Position numbers and translations under genes: made by a program. Positions 1 to 8,446 of a stretch of DNA of 45,617 nucleotides are shown here, one piece after another. The stretch's first letter is position 1, and each line of letters opens with the position of its first letter. The notes under the pieces were generated by a model. It had not been told where the DNA came from. It made no database searches and saw only the letters and a program-made list of their open reading frames with translations. The stretch is from Muribaculaceae bacterium (GTDB lineage: Bacteria > Bacteroidota > Bacteroidia > Bacteroidales > Muribaculaceae): the NCBI GenBank assembly GCA_017477555.1, contig JAFUVK010000040.1:1-45617 (forward strand), given 5' to 3'.

Positions 1-295
1 CACCGACTACAGGTGGGGACTGCGGCTCCCGTCTGTAATCGAATAGTCCTTTCTGAGCACCTAGGGGGCAACTGGTATAAGTTCCATCAAAACAATATTT
101 GAGGAGTCTTGAGGAGTTTTGACGGATTTGGTGTTAAACAGCGACGGGGATGCCCCCTCACCTGGCCGCTCTTCCAGCGTCAATGGGCTGCGCCTCAACA
201 ATGCTCAAGCTAGCTCGGCATTGTATTCTGCCTGCACCATTGGTCTCCTGCCAGGGGAGAGGGACTGCTGCCACCTACTGCTAACTATCAACTCA
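1..295. other. gene-free stretch with palindromic repeat debris
   Basis: I see no gene here. Positions 101-124 hold a short direct repeat of a TTGAGGAG-type unit. C-rich and G-rich arms near 147-172 and 247-266 resemble the CCCCTC...GAGGGG palindromes found in other spacers of this window. A copy of AGCTAGCTCGGC near 209-222 recurs at 45541-45552, at the far end of the window. The stretch is probably decayed repeat sequence downstream of the minus-strand operon that ends at 296. Confidence 0.5.
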
Positions 296-1096
296 CTATC
301 GTTCCTTGCCGAGCATGGCGTTGATCACGGCGTTGACATCGGCGATGTCGATGTTGAGGCTATTGTCCAAATCGGCAGCTACGTCATCCCAAGCGGGTTG
401 CATATCTTTGCCGAGCATCATGCTGATGGCAGCATTGATGTCAGAAATGTCTGTATCACCATCGTTTGTGATATCTCCATTTGGCCGCATGATATAATTA
501 AACATATTGTCCCTTGAATAGAGCAGTACATCGCCCTCATAGCATGATTGCAAAATAGGACCAGACGCACTCATGGGGTCTGAGAAAACGGACTCAGGAT
601 TGCCTATTCCTTCGACATAGGACAATGTTGCTGAGGGTTGTATAGGACTATCTATAAAATAGGGATAACAATAATAACTGCGCAACATAATATCCCCTGG
701 TCGATACAAAACCAGGAGTTCTGCAATAAGCATCCAATGATCTGTCAGCATGACGTCATTTCGTGTAACTCCTAACTCAAAGTCGTACAGCAGTCTCTCT
801 GTGGTGCTGTCTTGGTCAAGTCGATATATAACATGTTTGTCCTCACGAACTGCAAAGTCATAATGCTTAGTTGAATGTTCAGCACCTACCGAGTCGGTGC
901 GATACACCTTTTGGTAAATAACGTTGTTGACAACAGTGTCACCTTCTATGGTGAAGTCCATATTGATTTTATCCGTGCCATTTGTTCCCGATTGGCAGTG
1001 CCAAACCTTTCCCTGCTTGACAAAATGATGATAACCATATGGAAAAGCAGAAATACAGCTAAAAATAGCCACAGAAAACAGTAATGCGCATCTCAT
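296..1096 (-). CDS. secreted protein with C-terminal dockerin-like domain
   Basis: This 266-residue protein starts with a signal peptide (a short basic start, then a hydrophobic run to about residue 19). Residues 30-200 match no family I recognise and are mostly beta-strand-like. Residues about 206-264 form a dockerin-like pair of calcium loops (DITNDGDTDISDIN and a second DLDNSLNIDIADVN), each followed by a short helix ending in MLGK. Bacteroidales use such tails on many exported proteins without a cohesin partner nearby, so cellulosome function should not be assumed. Its ATG overlaps the stop of the upstream C25 peptidase gene by 4 bp (ATGA at 1093-1096), which implies translational coupling. 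Like that gene it is A+T-rich compared with the rest of the window. It may be an accessory factor or substrate of the protease; that is inference. Confidence 0.8.
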   Translation of the reverse strand: MRCALLFSVAIFSCISAFPYGYHHFVKQGKVWHCQSGTNGTDKINMDFTIEGDTVVNNVIYQKVYRTDSVGAEHSTKHYDFAVREDKHVIYRLDQDSTTERLLYDFELGVTRNDVMLTDHWMLIAELLVLYRPGDIMLRSYYCYPYFIDSPIQPSATLSYVEGIGNPESVFSDPMSASGPILQSCYEGDVLLYSRDNMFNYIMRPNGDITNDGDTDISDINAAISMMLGKDMQPAWDDVAADLDNSLNIDIADVNAVINAMLGKER

Positions 1097-3363
1097 CTTG
1101 AATTGATTTTTAGAGTTGAACCTTTTTTGACCTCAAAGTTGTTTTTGATTGTTACATTCTTCGTTCCAGAAAGAATAATCTCCTCACCATTGACTATCAC
1201 ACTGCCATTTGGCCTTGTCGAAGTGACATCGAACCCAACATCAATTTGCTCACCCACAATGTGTCGACGGCCAGCGAGTGTCTCATCTTGAATGTAAACA
1301 TGGGGTGAAACTTCAACTATATATGGTATATAACCAATGTGAGTAATACAGACTGAAACACTTGTATTCACTGAATTTAACGTAAAGGAATTCACGTTTT
1401 TGCTTACGCTATAGATACTTTCACCATTATCATTGGAGCTCATTACGCATACATTGCAACTATCAATTCCTGTGGTTATGTCCAACACACCATTGTTAAT
1501 GCTTATTTTTACACAATTCATAACTTTTGGTTTTGACAAATAAATAGGCATTTCTGGATCTGTTATTGCATTTGTCGCAAACAAAACCCAGCGTTTGGCA
1601 TCGTTAAGTCCAATGCGACGACAAAATGGCGCATACATGAATTTCATGAAAGTAAAAGCTTTCCCAAGATATCCCTCGTATTCGAATAATTGCCTAAATA
1701 GCGATCGAGAGACTGCTTCAGATGTTGGACTCCACCCATAACGGGATGGCCCCACAAATGCTATGATACCACTATTTGGATTAGTCATAAATGAATGGCT
1801 TAATCCAGGAAGTTCATCAAAATGGTTGACATTACAAGCAGAGGTATTGATGAAGGAATAATTGGCATTATATAATTCTGCAGCGGAGGGAGCATAGTAG
1901 AAATCTTCCTCTGTTTCCCAAAGGTAGTTACCACCATGAGTGTCAACATTAACGATAGTGTATCCTTTTGAGAGTTCTTCATGTAAGTGCTCTGCATTAA
2001 ATTGATATGATGCTTCACCAGGAAAGTCCGTATAGGTATCAAATAGTTTCACTGAGCGTCCGCTCCATAGCGGTGCTAGGGTATTTGTGACTAAATCTCC
2101 ATAGTATTCTGAATCGCTACGAATACGTCCATCACTATCATATATCGTATCCCATTTCAATTTTGCTCCGGCTAATAGAATATTGTCTTCCCAATTCTCA
2201 AGTGTTGGGTTCTTTTCATAGTCTATAATTCGCCTGACAAAAGTTTGTGCTTCAGTGTCTGAATTTATCAATGCTCTTGTGACAACTATTTCAGGCGAGA
2301 TATCAACTTGATCCTCCACCTCACCATTAATGCCATTCCCATTGGTGTCCCAGTCCATTGTGTCAAAACATGCGTAAAACAAGTCTGCAGGAGTCGAATC
2401 ATGGTATATAATGTTTTCTTTTACAACTTTAATGTCGCAAATCTGTGCTGGGACAAATGTAGTGGTGCCTGCCAAAAGAGCATATTTTAGCCCTTGGTGT
2501 TGTCCATTGTAATAATCCATCAACGCACACTTAATCCTATATTGATTTGAACCGGATGTATATGAATTATAGATTTCACTCGTTGTTAGAACTTTTGTTT
2601 TTATCCCTTTTATGGACTTCCATTCAGCCAATTCCTGCATTGTTGTAGCAAAAGAATCTGCAGTTACTATTAGATACTCATAGTCATCTTCGTCCAGTAC
2701 GCTTTGTGTCGATTGCTGATATAACGTGTTCATTTCACTTGGGTTGACAACTTGTTCCTTCACAATGTTCCTCATATTGTTGCCAATATAGGCAGGAATC
2801 GCCGGTGTTAACGGTTGACAATGACTGCTCTCTGGAGCCTCAATTGATAGATGTATTGTGATCTCTCTGAAAAAGCTCAGGCATCTGCTAGCTGTATTGT
2901 ATTCAAAAGGGACGAGAATAAGACTGGCATATTTATAGCCATCTGATAAGTTGGTGCCTATGTATTCGGCTCTCTTTTGAAAAACCGTATCCGGCCATAC
3001 GCCCTGAATCGATTTATTTGAATTGTACTTCACATTTGTGGGGTATAGCTCTGAACATGTTGCCATATTAATCTGACATAGGACTGTATCTGAATCAAAT
3101 ACAACAGACGCATCGCGTACTGATTCTTCAGGGCCGAGCAAGATGTTAATGGGTAAGTAAGGCAATGCAGGTTTAGTTGAATCAGTTTCGAACATAATCA
3201 GTTGCTTGTTTGAGTGTATAGTTGAAATACCTCTCTGGTTTTGAGTAATGACGAAATCTGAGAGAGTATAAGATACAACATACTCACGTTGCACTTCCAA
3301 ACCACAGCAATATAATTGTGCAATATTACAAACAACTAGCAAACAAAGAAGACGCTTTATCAT
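1093..3363 (-). CDS. gingipain-like cysteine peptidase, family C25
   Basis: This 756-residue exported protein has a signal peptide at residues 1-20 and a gingipain-type propeptide at about 25-210. The C25 catalytic domain covers about 228-610. The expected catalytic His lies in DTHGG (His476) and the nucleophile in SACN (Cys510), the usual order and spacing of the family. The tail (about 640-756) is beta-rich and ends in a Gly-Ser-Thr-Leu-Lys strand, resembling the coat-hanger-type C-terminal modules of Bacteroidetes exoproteins rather than a classical type A sorting domain. Family knowledge says C25 enzymes are secreted endopeptidases. The gene begins 13 bp after the S74/T9SS gene and overlaps the dockerin gene by 4 bp. 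It is strikingly A+T-rich: my hand counts of single 60-base rows gave 17/60 G+C at 1501-1560 and 23/60 at 3001-3060, against 41/60 at 6601-6660. That suggests acquisition. Specificity cannot be told. Confidence 0.88.
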   Translation of the reverse strand: MIKRLLCLLVVCNIAQLYCCGLEVQREYVVSYTLSDFVITQNQRGISTIHSNKQLIMFETDSTKPALPYLPINILLGPEESVRDASVVFDSDTVLCQINMATCSELYPTNVKYNSNKSIQGVWPDTVFQKRAEYIGTNLSDGYKYASLILVPFEYNTASRCLSFFREITIHLSIEAPESSHCQPLTPAIPAYIGNNMRNIVKEQVVNPSEMNTLYQQSTQSVLDEDDYEYLIVTADSFATTMQELAEWKSIKGIKTKVLTTSEIYNSYTSGSNQYRIKCALMDYYNGQHQGLKYALLAGTTTFVPAQICDIKVVKENIIYHDSTPADLFYACFDTMDWDTNGNGINGEVEDQVDISPEIVVTRALINSDTEAQTFVRRIIDYEKNPTLENWEDNILLAGAKLKWDTIYDSDGRIRSDSEYYGDLVTNTLAPLWSGRSVKLFDTYTDFPGEASYQFNAEHLHEELSKGYTIVNVDTHGGNYLWETEEDFYYAPSAAELYNANYSFINTSACNVNHFDELPGLSHSFMTNPNSGIIAFVGPSRYGWSPTSEAVSRSLFRQLFEYEGYLGKAFTFMKFMYAPFCRRIGLNDAKRWVLFATNAITDPEMPIYLSKPKVMNCVKISINNGVLDITTGIDSCNVCVMSSNDNGESIYSVSKNVNSFTLNSVNTSVSVCITHIGYIPYIVEVSPHVYIQDETLAGRRHIVGEQIDVGFDVTSTRPNGSVIVNGEEIILSGTKNVTIKNNFEVKKGSTLKINSR

Positions 3364-3376
3364 GGCAACATACTCT

Positions 3377-4501
3377 TTACTTAGTTAATATCATTCTCTT
3401 ACTGTCGATTTCCCGGCCGTCGGCAATCAGGGCGTAGATGTACATGCCGGCCTGCAGCTCGCTGCCGTGGATGGTGACTGCCGATTCGCCTCGGTCACTG
3501 ACGGTTATTCTCTTGACCTGCTTGCCCTGCATGTCGTAGATGTAGAGGTCGGCCTGCTGCACGCTCTCAGGCAGGCAGTAGCGGATGTGGGTGTCGGCGG
3601 TGAACGGGTTGGGCGTGTTCTGGTAGAGTGCGGGTGCCGTCAGCCCGTCGGCCACGCCATCCAGGCCTGCCGCCTGCGGCGCGTGGGTGGGCGACTTCAG
3701 CGGCTCGCCACCCTTGACCTCGGCCAGCTCGGCACGCAGCTCCTGCACGGCATTGACCAGCAGTGGAATCACCGCGATATAGTCCACCGACTTCGTCCCG
3801 TCCTTGCCGGTATGCACCAGCTCGGGCAGCACTTGCTCGACCTCCTGGGCCAGAAAGCCGTAATGGGTGGTGCGGTCGTTGCGGTTGGCATAGAACTTCT
3901 CGAGGTCGGCCTTGTAGCGGGCCGCACTGCCTGTGGTGTCGATGGCGGCGAGCGCATCAAGCCCGGCGGCAAACCGCGCGTCGCGCTCGGCCGGCTTGTA
4001 CTGATAGCTCACGCCCTTCAGTGCCGACACGACCGACAGCGCGTCATCGATGGGCTCGACGTTCTGCTTGAGCCGCTCGTCGCTGGTGAGGAACAGCGCA
4101 ACGGCGCGGATGTTGGTGTTGATGCCCAGCATGTCGTCGTCATTGGGGGAGTAGGACATCAGCGTGTCGTTGTACGCGTTGTTGAATGTGACACAGAGTC
4201 CGGAGCGGCCATGCAGCCACAGCTTGTCGGTGTTGGTGGTGTCGGCCTCGCCAAGCACCACGTTGCTCACGAAGTTCCAGAATTGGTCGCCAAACGACAT
4301 CCTGGCCTTCTCGCCCCATGGGCCCTGGCCATAGATCTTCAGCTGAGTGGTGGTGTCGCGGCTCTCGGGGAACACATTGTTCACCTCAAAGTCGTTGTGG
4401 CCCAGCATGGTGCAGCCCGATGGCCGCACAGTGAGCTGGGCACTCATCGTCGCCGCCATGAGCATGCCGGCGACACATAATAAGATTTGTTTTGCTTTCA
4501 T
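3377..4501 (-). CDS. S74 intramolecular-chaperone protein with T9SS type A sorting domain
   Basis: This 374-residue protein has a signal peptide (residues 1-21) and a short N-terminal passenger. From about residue 139 there is a peptidase S74 / endosialidase-type intramolecular chaperone domain: TSDERLKQNVEPI with the putative self-cleaving Ser140 and Lys145, then YGFLAQEVEQVLPELV and VDYIAVIPLLVNAVQEL. An Ala-rich helical insert (about 166-212) separates the two halves. A linker (263-290) leads to a type A T9SS sorting domain (YQNTPNPF at 293-300, ending RMILTK). S74 domains are best known from phage tail fibres, where they fold a trimer and then cut themselves off. Here the export signal lies on the part that would be released. 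It heads the minus-strand operon, 13 bp before the C25 gene, but is G+C-rich unlike the two genes below it. Confidence 0.85.
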   Translation of the reverse strand: MKAKQILLCVAGMLMAATMSAQLTVRPSGCTMLGHNDFEVNNVFPESRDTTTQLKIYGQGPWGEKARMSFGDQFWNFVSNVVLGEADTTNTDKLWLHGRSGLCVTFNNAYNDTLMSYSPNDDDMLGINTNIRAVALFLTSDERLKQNVEPIDDALSVVSALKGVSYQYKPAERDARFAAGLDALAAIDTTGSAARYKADLEKFYANRNDRTTHYGFLAQEVEQVLPELVHTGKDGTKSVDYIAVIPLLVNAVQELRAELAEVKGGEPLKSPTHAPQAAGLDGVADGLTAPALYQNTPNPFTADTHIRYCLPESVQQADLYIYDMQGKQVKRITVSDRGESAVTIHGSELQAGMYIYALIADGREIDSKRMILTK

Positions 4502-4584
4502 TGTTGATTAATTTTAAGATTGTTACTTATAAGTTAGAATATCCTAAAATCCGCAGCGTTTTAGTTTAGCATTCTTTATAACAA

Positions 4585-5027
4585 CCTGGTCAACAAAAAG
4601 TTGCACAGGATTTTGCCTTGTCAGATTTTTTCACTTACGTTAATGGTGCAAATCAAAAGGCAAAAATTATCAATTACATGGCAAATGTACAAATAAAATC
4701 TGACAAAATCACGCCTTTCGGTGGATTTTTCCGATTATGGACATATTTGAGGTAATGCTCTCACCGACAATCGACTCCACCCTAGGCTTAAAAGTGCCGA
4801 CAATTCGGCTTTCAGTACAGCGAGATAATACGTTCGCTGATGTGCGTCTATTTCTGTGGCGGCTCCTGCGTGGAGGATATCAGCTCCCACTTGACACGCC
4901 ACCTGTCGCTTCACCCCACGCTGCGCACATGCAGCGCCGACACGATACTCAGGGTCATCAAGGAACTGACAAGACAGAACGTGACTTACACATCCCAATC
5001 GGACAAGAGCTACGACTTCAACTCGAC
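4585..5027 (+). pseudogene. IS1380-family transposase relic (N-terminal part, frameshifted)
   Basis: An ATG at 4678 starts a reading frame beginning [18 protein letters not shown], the typical N-terminus of Bacteroides IS1380-family transposases. One base appears lost near 4732, so the match continues in the next frame as MDIFEVM...IDSTLGL. A compensating shift near 4790 restores the first frame, which then reads [19 protein letters not shown] and [17 protein letters not shown], ending at YDFN (about 5022). Only about the first quarter of the transposase remains, so it cannot be active. The left end of the element may be the CCTGGTC at 4585, since IS1380 ends often begin with CC; that boundary is a guess. 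Homology stops abruptly where a pdxJ fragment starts. Confidence 0.85.
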
Positions 5028-5249
5028 CGCGAGAGCGCCATCCGCCCCTACGTTGCCGCCGCGCAGACCGCTCTAGACCTGGGACTGGACATCAATGCCG
5101 GACACGACCTGAGCCTGGACAACCTGCCCTACTTCAAGCAGCGCATCCCTCAGCTGGCCGAGGTCTCCATTGGCCACCAGCTGATCAGTGACGCCCTCTA
5201 CCTGGGGCTCGAGGCCACCATCCAGGCCTACCAGAACTGCCTGCGGTAG
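5028..5249 (+). pseudogene. pdxJ: 3' fragment of pyridoxine 5'-phosphate synthase gene
   Basis: The last 73 or so codons match the C-terminal end of PdxJ, the TIM-barrel enzyme that closes the pyridine ring in vitamin B6 synthesis. [16 protein letters not shown] and [19 protein letters not shown] are the family's conserved last two barrel segments, and the normal stop is kept. Nothing of the first two thirds of the gene is present: upstream bases belong to an IS1380 relic. The reading frame is open straight through the junction (4737-5249), but the front part is out-of-frame transposase, so a working fusion is unlikely. Preservation of the frame suggests a fairly recent event. A complete pdxJ would have to lie outside this window. 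Confidence 0.85.
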
Positions 5250-5454
5250 CGCCCCCTACCCTCCAGAGGAGGGACTGTGGCTAATCACGCGGCACGCCGC
5301 GTCCCTACTTTGTCGCTACTCAACCCCTCACCTAGCTTCTCCCCAATGGGGAGAAGGAGTGTTCTCTATATTCCAAACGGCGGGGGGAGGATATCACCTT
5401 TAGTTCCGCCTCTGGCTGGGGGATAACGCCCCCAGCCACTTTTGTCTTAATTCC
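5250..5454. repeat. spacer with three G/C-rich hairpins
   Basis: There is no gene in this spacer. Hairpins are CCCTCC-AGA-GGAGGG at 5259-5273, a 9-bp stem CTTCTCCCC/GGGGAGAAG with a 3-base loop at 5336-5356, and the terminator-like stem at 5414-5437. The first two belong to the CCCC-TC / GA-GGGG palindrome family seen in several spacers of the window. Confidence 0.6.
5414..5437 (+). terminator. hairpin terminator, probably for both strands
   Basis: A perfect 9-bp stem (GGCTGGGGG with CCCCCAGCC) encloses a 6-base loop and is followed on the plus strand by the T-rich ACTTTTGTCTT. It sits between the pdxJ relic and the convergent ABC exporter gene, so it could stop transcription from either side. 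The T-tract favours the plus strand. Confidence 0.6.
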
Positions 5455-7281
5455 TCAGAACGACTGCATGTCTACCAGATGGCGGTAGGGACCATCGTGG
5501 GCCATGAGTTGGTCGTGTGTGCCCTGCTCGACGATGCGCCCCTCGTGCATCACGCAGATAAGGTCGGCATTGCGGATGGTGCTCAGTCGGTGGGCAATGA
5601 CCAGGGTGGTGCGCCCATGCATCAAGTGGTCGAGAGCCTCCTGCACCAGATGCTCGCTCTCGGTGTCGAGGGCACTGGTGGCCTCGTCGAGAATGAGTAT
5701 GGGCGGATTCTTGAGGATGGCGCGGGCAATGCTCACTCGCTGCCGCTGTCCGCCCGAGAGCTTGCAGCCGCGGTCGCCGATGTTGGTGTCAAATCCCTGC
5801 TCGCTGGCCATGATGAAGTCGTAGGCATTGGCGATGCGGGCGGCCTGCTCCACTTGCTGTGGTGTGGCATCGGTCACACCAAATGTGATATTGTTGTAGA
5901 ACGTGTCGTTGAACAGTATAGCCTCCTGGTTGACATTTCCCATGAGCGCCCGCAGGTCGGCCACACGGCAGTGGCGGATGTCGATGCCATCGATGGTGAT
6001 GCGTCCCTGCTCCACGTCGTAGAAGCGCGGCAACAGGTCGGCCAGTGTGGTTTTTCCCGACCCGCTCTGACCCACCAGCGCCACGGTCTGTCCGCACTTG
6101 ATGTGCAGCGTCACATCGTCGATTACCCACTGCTCGCCATAGCGGAATCGCACGCCCTCGAAGCTTATGCCCTGCCGCATGGCTGTGAGCTGGACGGGTT
6201 GCTCAGGGTCGCGGATGGTGTTCTCGGCTCGCAGGATGCGGTCGATGCGTTGCATCGATGCCATACCTCGCTGAATGGCGTAGCTTGCCTTTGAGAGGTC
6301 CTTGGCGGGGTTGATGATGCTATAGAAGATGACCATGTAGTAGATGAACTTGGGCGCGGTGATGGAGCTGTGCCCGCCCAGGATGAGTGTGCCGCCAAAC
6401 CAGAGGACGATGGCTATGGTGGCCGTGCCCAGGAACTCGCTCATGGGGTGCGCCAGCTCGTAACGCCGTTGCAGTCGGGTGACGATGGCGCGGTAATGCT
6501 CGTTCTCGCCCTCAAAGCGGCGGCGCACCTTGGCCTCGGCATTGAAGGCCTTGACGATGCGCAGTCCACCTATGGTTTCCTCGATGTTGCTCAGCATCAC
6601 GCCCCACTGGTTCTGTCCCTCGAGCGACACGCGCTTGAGCCGCTTGCCCACTCCGCCCATCACCAGGCCGGCCAGCGGCAACAAGATGAGCACAAACAGT
6701 GTCAACTGCCAACTCAGCGCAATCATCATTGTCAGGCAGGCGATAATCATGATGGGGTTCTTGAACATCATGTCGAGCGACATCATGATGGAGTTCTCCA
6801 CCTCGGTGACATCGCCGCTCATGCGGGCCATCACGTCGCCCTTGCGCTCGCTGGTGAAGAAGCCGATGGGCAGCGACACAATCTTTGCATAGATTTGGTT
6901 GCGGATGTCACGCACCACTCCTGTGCGTATAGGAATCATGAAGTAGGCTGCCAGATAAGCACATCCGGTCTTGAACCCCGTCATCACCACCAGGGCCAGT
7001 GCGATGGCAGCCAGTGCGGTCGACTGCCCATAGCGCTGGATGATGCACTGCACGCCGTAGTAGAAGTTGTTGACCACCGTCTCGTTGAGCTTCTCGCTGT
7101 CCCACTCCACAAAGGTGTAGGTCTGGGTGTTCAACCCGAATAGCATCTCCAGTATGGGTATGATCAGTGCAAACGAGAACAGAGTGAGAAATGCCGTCAA
7201 GATGTTGAACAACACATTGAGCAGCAATTGTTTCTTGTAGGGCGGCACGAAGCGCACCAGCAGTTTAAAGAATCCTTTCAC
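5455..7281 (-). CDS. MsbA-like ABC exporter, fused permease and ATPase
   Basis: This 608-residue half-transporter is of the type that dimerises to flip lipids or export hydrophobic compounds across the inner membrane. Residues 1-340 are a six-helix exporter transmembrane domain. Residues 365-608 are the nucleotide-binding domain: Walker A GQSGSGKT at 404-411, Q-loop at about 452, signature LSGGQRQR at 508-515, Walker B ILILDE at about 528-533, and H-loop AHRLST near 565. The length fits MsbA and its relatives, and one MsbA-like gene near core genes usually serves lipid A export, but the substrate cannot be proven from sequence. It lies downstream of the WYL regulator on the same strand with a 132-bp gap holding no clear promoter, so it may share a transcript with it. 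Confidence 0.88.
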   Translation of the reverse strand: MKGFFKLLVRFVPPYKKQLLLNVLFNILTAFLTLFSFALIIPILEMLFGLNTQTYTFVEWDSEKLNETVVNNFYYGVQCIIQRYGQSTALAAIALALVVMTGFKTGCAYLAAYFMIPIRTGVVRDIRNQIYAKIVSLPIGFFTSERKGDVMARMSGDVTEVENSIMMSLDMMFKNPIMIIACLTMMIALSWQLTLFVLILLPLAGLVMGGVGKRLKRVSLEGQNQWGVMLSNIEETIGGLRIVKAFNAEAKVRRRFEGENEHYRAIVTRLQRRYELAHPMSEFLGTATIAIVLWFGGTLILGGHSSITAPKFIYYMVIFYSIINPAKDLSKASYAIQRGMASMQRIDRILRAENTIRDPEQPVQLTAMRQGISFEGVRFRYGEQWVIDDVTLHIKCGQTVALVGQSGSGKTTLADLLPRFYDVEQGRITIDGIDIRHCRVADLRALMGNVNQEAILFNDTFYNNITFGVTDATPQQVEQAARIANAYDFIMASEQGFDTNIGDRGCKLSGGQRQRVSIARAILKNPPILILDEATSALDTESEHLVQEALDHLMHGRTTLVIAHRLSTIRNADLICVMHEGRIVEQGTHDQLMAHDGPYRHLVDMQSF

Positions 7282-7413
7282 GTTGGTTGGTTAAGTTAAC
7301 AGTAATCGAATATCAAGAAGTTAGTTTCTCAAGAAGTAGAGTAGTAGGGCCGATACATCACAAAGCATTCGTCTTCACTCCTTTACTCCTTTAACTCCTG
7401 ATAAGTAGCTACT
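7282..7413. repeat. spacer with 8-bp periodic ACTCCTTT repeat
   Basis: Positions about 7376-7400 hold three units of an 8-bp tandem repeat (ACTCCTTT, ACTCCTTT, AACTCCTG). Positions 7303-7352 hold looser related units (ATCGAATATCAAGAAG, CAAGAAGTAGAGTAG). There is no TAnnTTTG promoter on the minus strand here. Confidence 0.5.
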
Positions 7414-8310
7414 TTAGGAATTATTCTGATACAGCGCAAGGGCTTTGCGCAACTCATCGCGGATGATGACCTTAAGCTCTGGCGGCTCGAGTACCTCGAT
7501 GGCACTGCCGTGGCTGAGCAACTCCTCGCGCAGGTCGTAGGTCAGTCGCATGCGGTAGGTGAACACGCTATAGTTGTCGTGCACCACCTCTTGCTGCGAT
7601 GGGTGTAGCGGCAGGGCGCGGAAGTACTTGGCCTGTGTGGGCTCCACCCGCAGCACGATGCGCTTGGGCGCGTTCTGGTTGGTGGTGATGCCAAAGCAGT
7701 CTTTGAAGAACTCCTGAGGTGTGAAGCCTTCGGGATAGTCGAACACGTGGTCGGGGTCTATGACCAGGTCGGCCATGCGGTCGAGGGCATAGGTTTTGAT
7801 TTTGTGGTCGACTACATTGTGGCCAATGACGTACCACAGCTGCTTGAAAATCTTTACAAAATACGGCTCCAGCTCCACTGTTGTGCGCTGGCTGCGCGTG
7901 TAGCTGCGATAGGCAAAGCGGATTCGGCGGTTCTGTCGCATGGCATCGATGATGGTCGACAGATGCTCTCGTGCCGATGGCACATTTTCCAGCACCACGC
8001 GTCCGGCAATGTCGCTGGTGTCGCGCAGCGTGTCGGCCAGGGCGGTCGAGTCGACGAGCCACTGCTGCAGGGTCGACTGTGCCGTGTCCTCCAGGTAGTA
8101 CTCATAGGTCGAGCGGTCGCACTGGATGTTGACCCCGAACATCTGTTCGGCACCATTGCGATAGTGGTGAAATGTGCGCCGCGGCAGCGGCCGTCCATCG
8201 TTCAAGGGCGAACGCAGCCACTGGCGGTTCAGCTCATCGAGCGTGATGCGCCCATAGCGCCTGATGGTGTCGATGAGCCAGATATAACGGTTAATCAAAT
8301 CGCGAGCCAC
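7414..8310 (-). CDS. WYL-domain transcriptional regulator
   Basis: This 298-residue protein has an N-terminal winged-helix region (about 1-75, RYGRITLDELNRQW). The central WYL domain (about 115-205) contains RIRFAYRSYTR, the name-giving LWYVIGHN, and KTYALDRM. The C-terminal WCX-type region covers about 215-295. WYL regulators sense ligands or nucleic-acid ends and control DNA repair, phage defence or metabolic genes. No defence genes are adjacent here. The neighbours are an SSS-type symporter upstream and an ABC exporter downstream on the same strand, so it may control one of these or a distant target. No promoter was seen directly upstream; read-through from the symporter promoter is possible. 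Confidence 0.85.
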   Translation of the reverse strand: MARDLINRYIWLIDTIRRYGRITLDELNRQWLRSPLNDGRPLPRRTFHHYRNGAEQMFGVNIQCDRSTYEYYLEDTAQSTLQQWLVDSTALADTLRDTSDIAGRVVLENVPSAREHLSTIIDAMRQNRRIRFAYRSYTRSQRTTVELEPYFVKIFKQLWYVIGHNVVDHKIKTYALDRMADLVIDPDHVFDYPEGFTPQEFFKDCFGITTNQNAPKRIVLRVEPTQAKYFRALPLHPSQQEVVHDNYSVFTYRMRLTYDLREELLSHGSAIEVLEPPELKVIIRDELRKALALYQNNS

Positions 8311-8345
8311 TTTGAATTAGGGATTACGGGTTGTAAGTTACGATC

Positions 8346-8446
8346 CCCCTCCCCCGGCCAGGGGAGGGGTTGAATAGCAATGGTTTCGAGCGAGTTATCG
8401 AGCTATCGAATAGAGTAACGGCTCCACTACTCCACTACCCCACTCT
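8346..8446. repeat. composite intergenic repeat: GC palindrome, TCGA units, ACTCC units
   Basis: The spacer between the WYL gene and the symporter gene is almost wholly repeat. It begins with a 9-bp perfect stem CCCCTCCCC/GGGGAGGGG at 8346-8369. TCGA-like cores follow at 8386, 8390, 8398 and 8406, the last three exactly 8 bp apart. It ends with 8-bp units CTCCACTA, CTCCACTA, CCCCACTC at about 8423-8446, entering the last codons of the symporter gene. The same three modules recur in other spacers. Confidence 0.7.

Noticed and set aside
119..517. A 132-codon plus-strand frame.
   Set aside because: Its second half is antisense to the dockerin domain and its first half is repeat-rich spacer; no ATG start and no family match.
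4682..4689. TACATTTG on the minus strand as promoter of the S74 operon.
   Set aside because: It lies inside the first codons of the transposase relic, about 180 bases from the gene, and has no -33 element at the right distance; chance match is likely.
4737..5249. A single 170-codon open frame that might be called a gene.
   Set aside because: Its first two thirds are IS1380 transposase read in a shifted frame and its last third is the PdxJ C-terminus, so it is a chance fusion of two broken genes.
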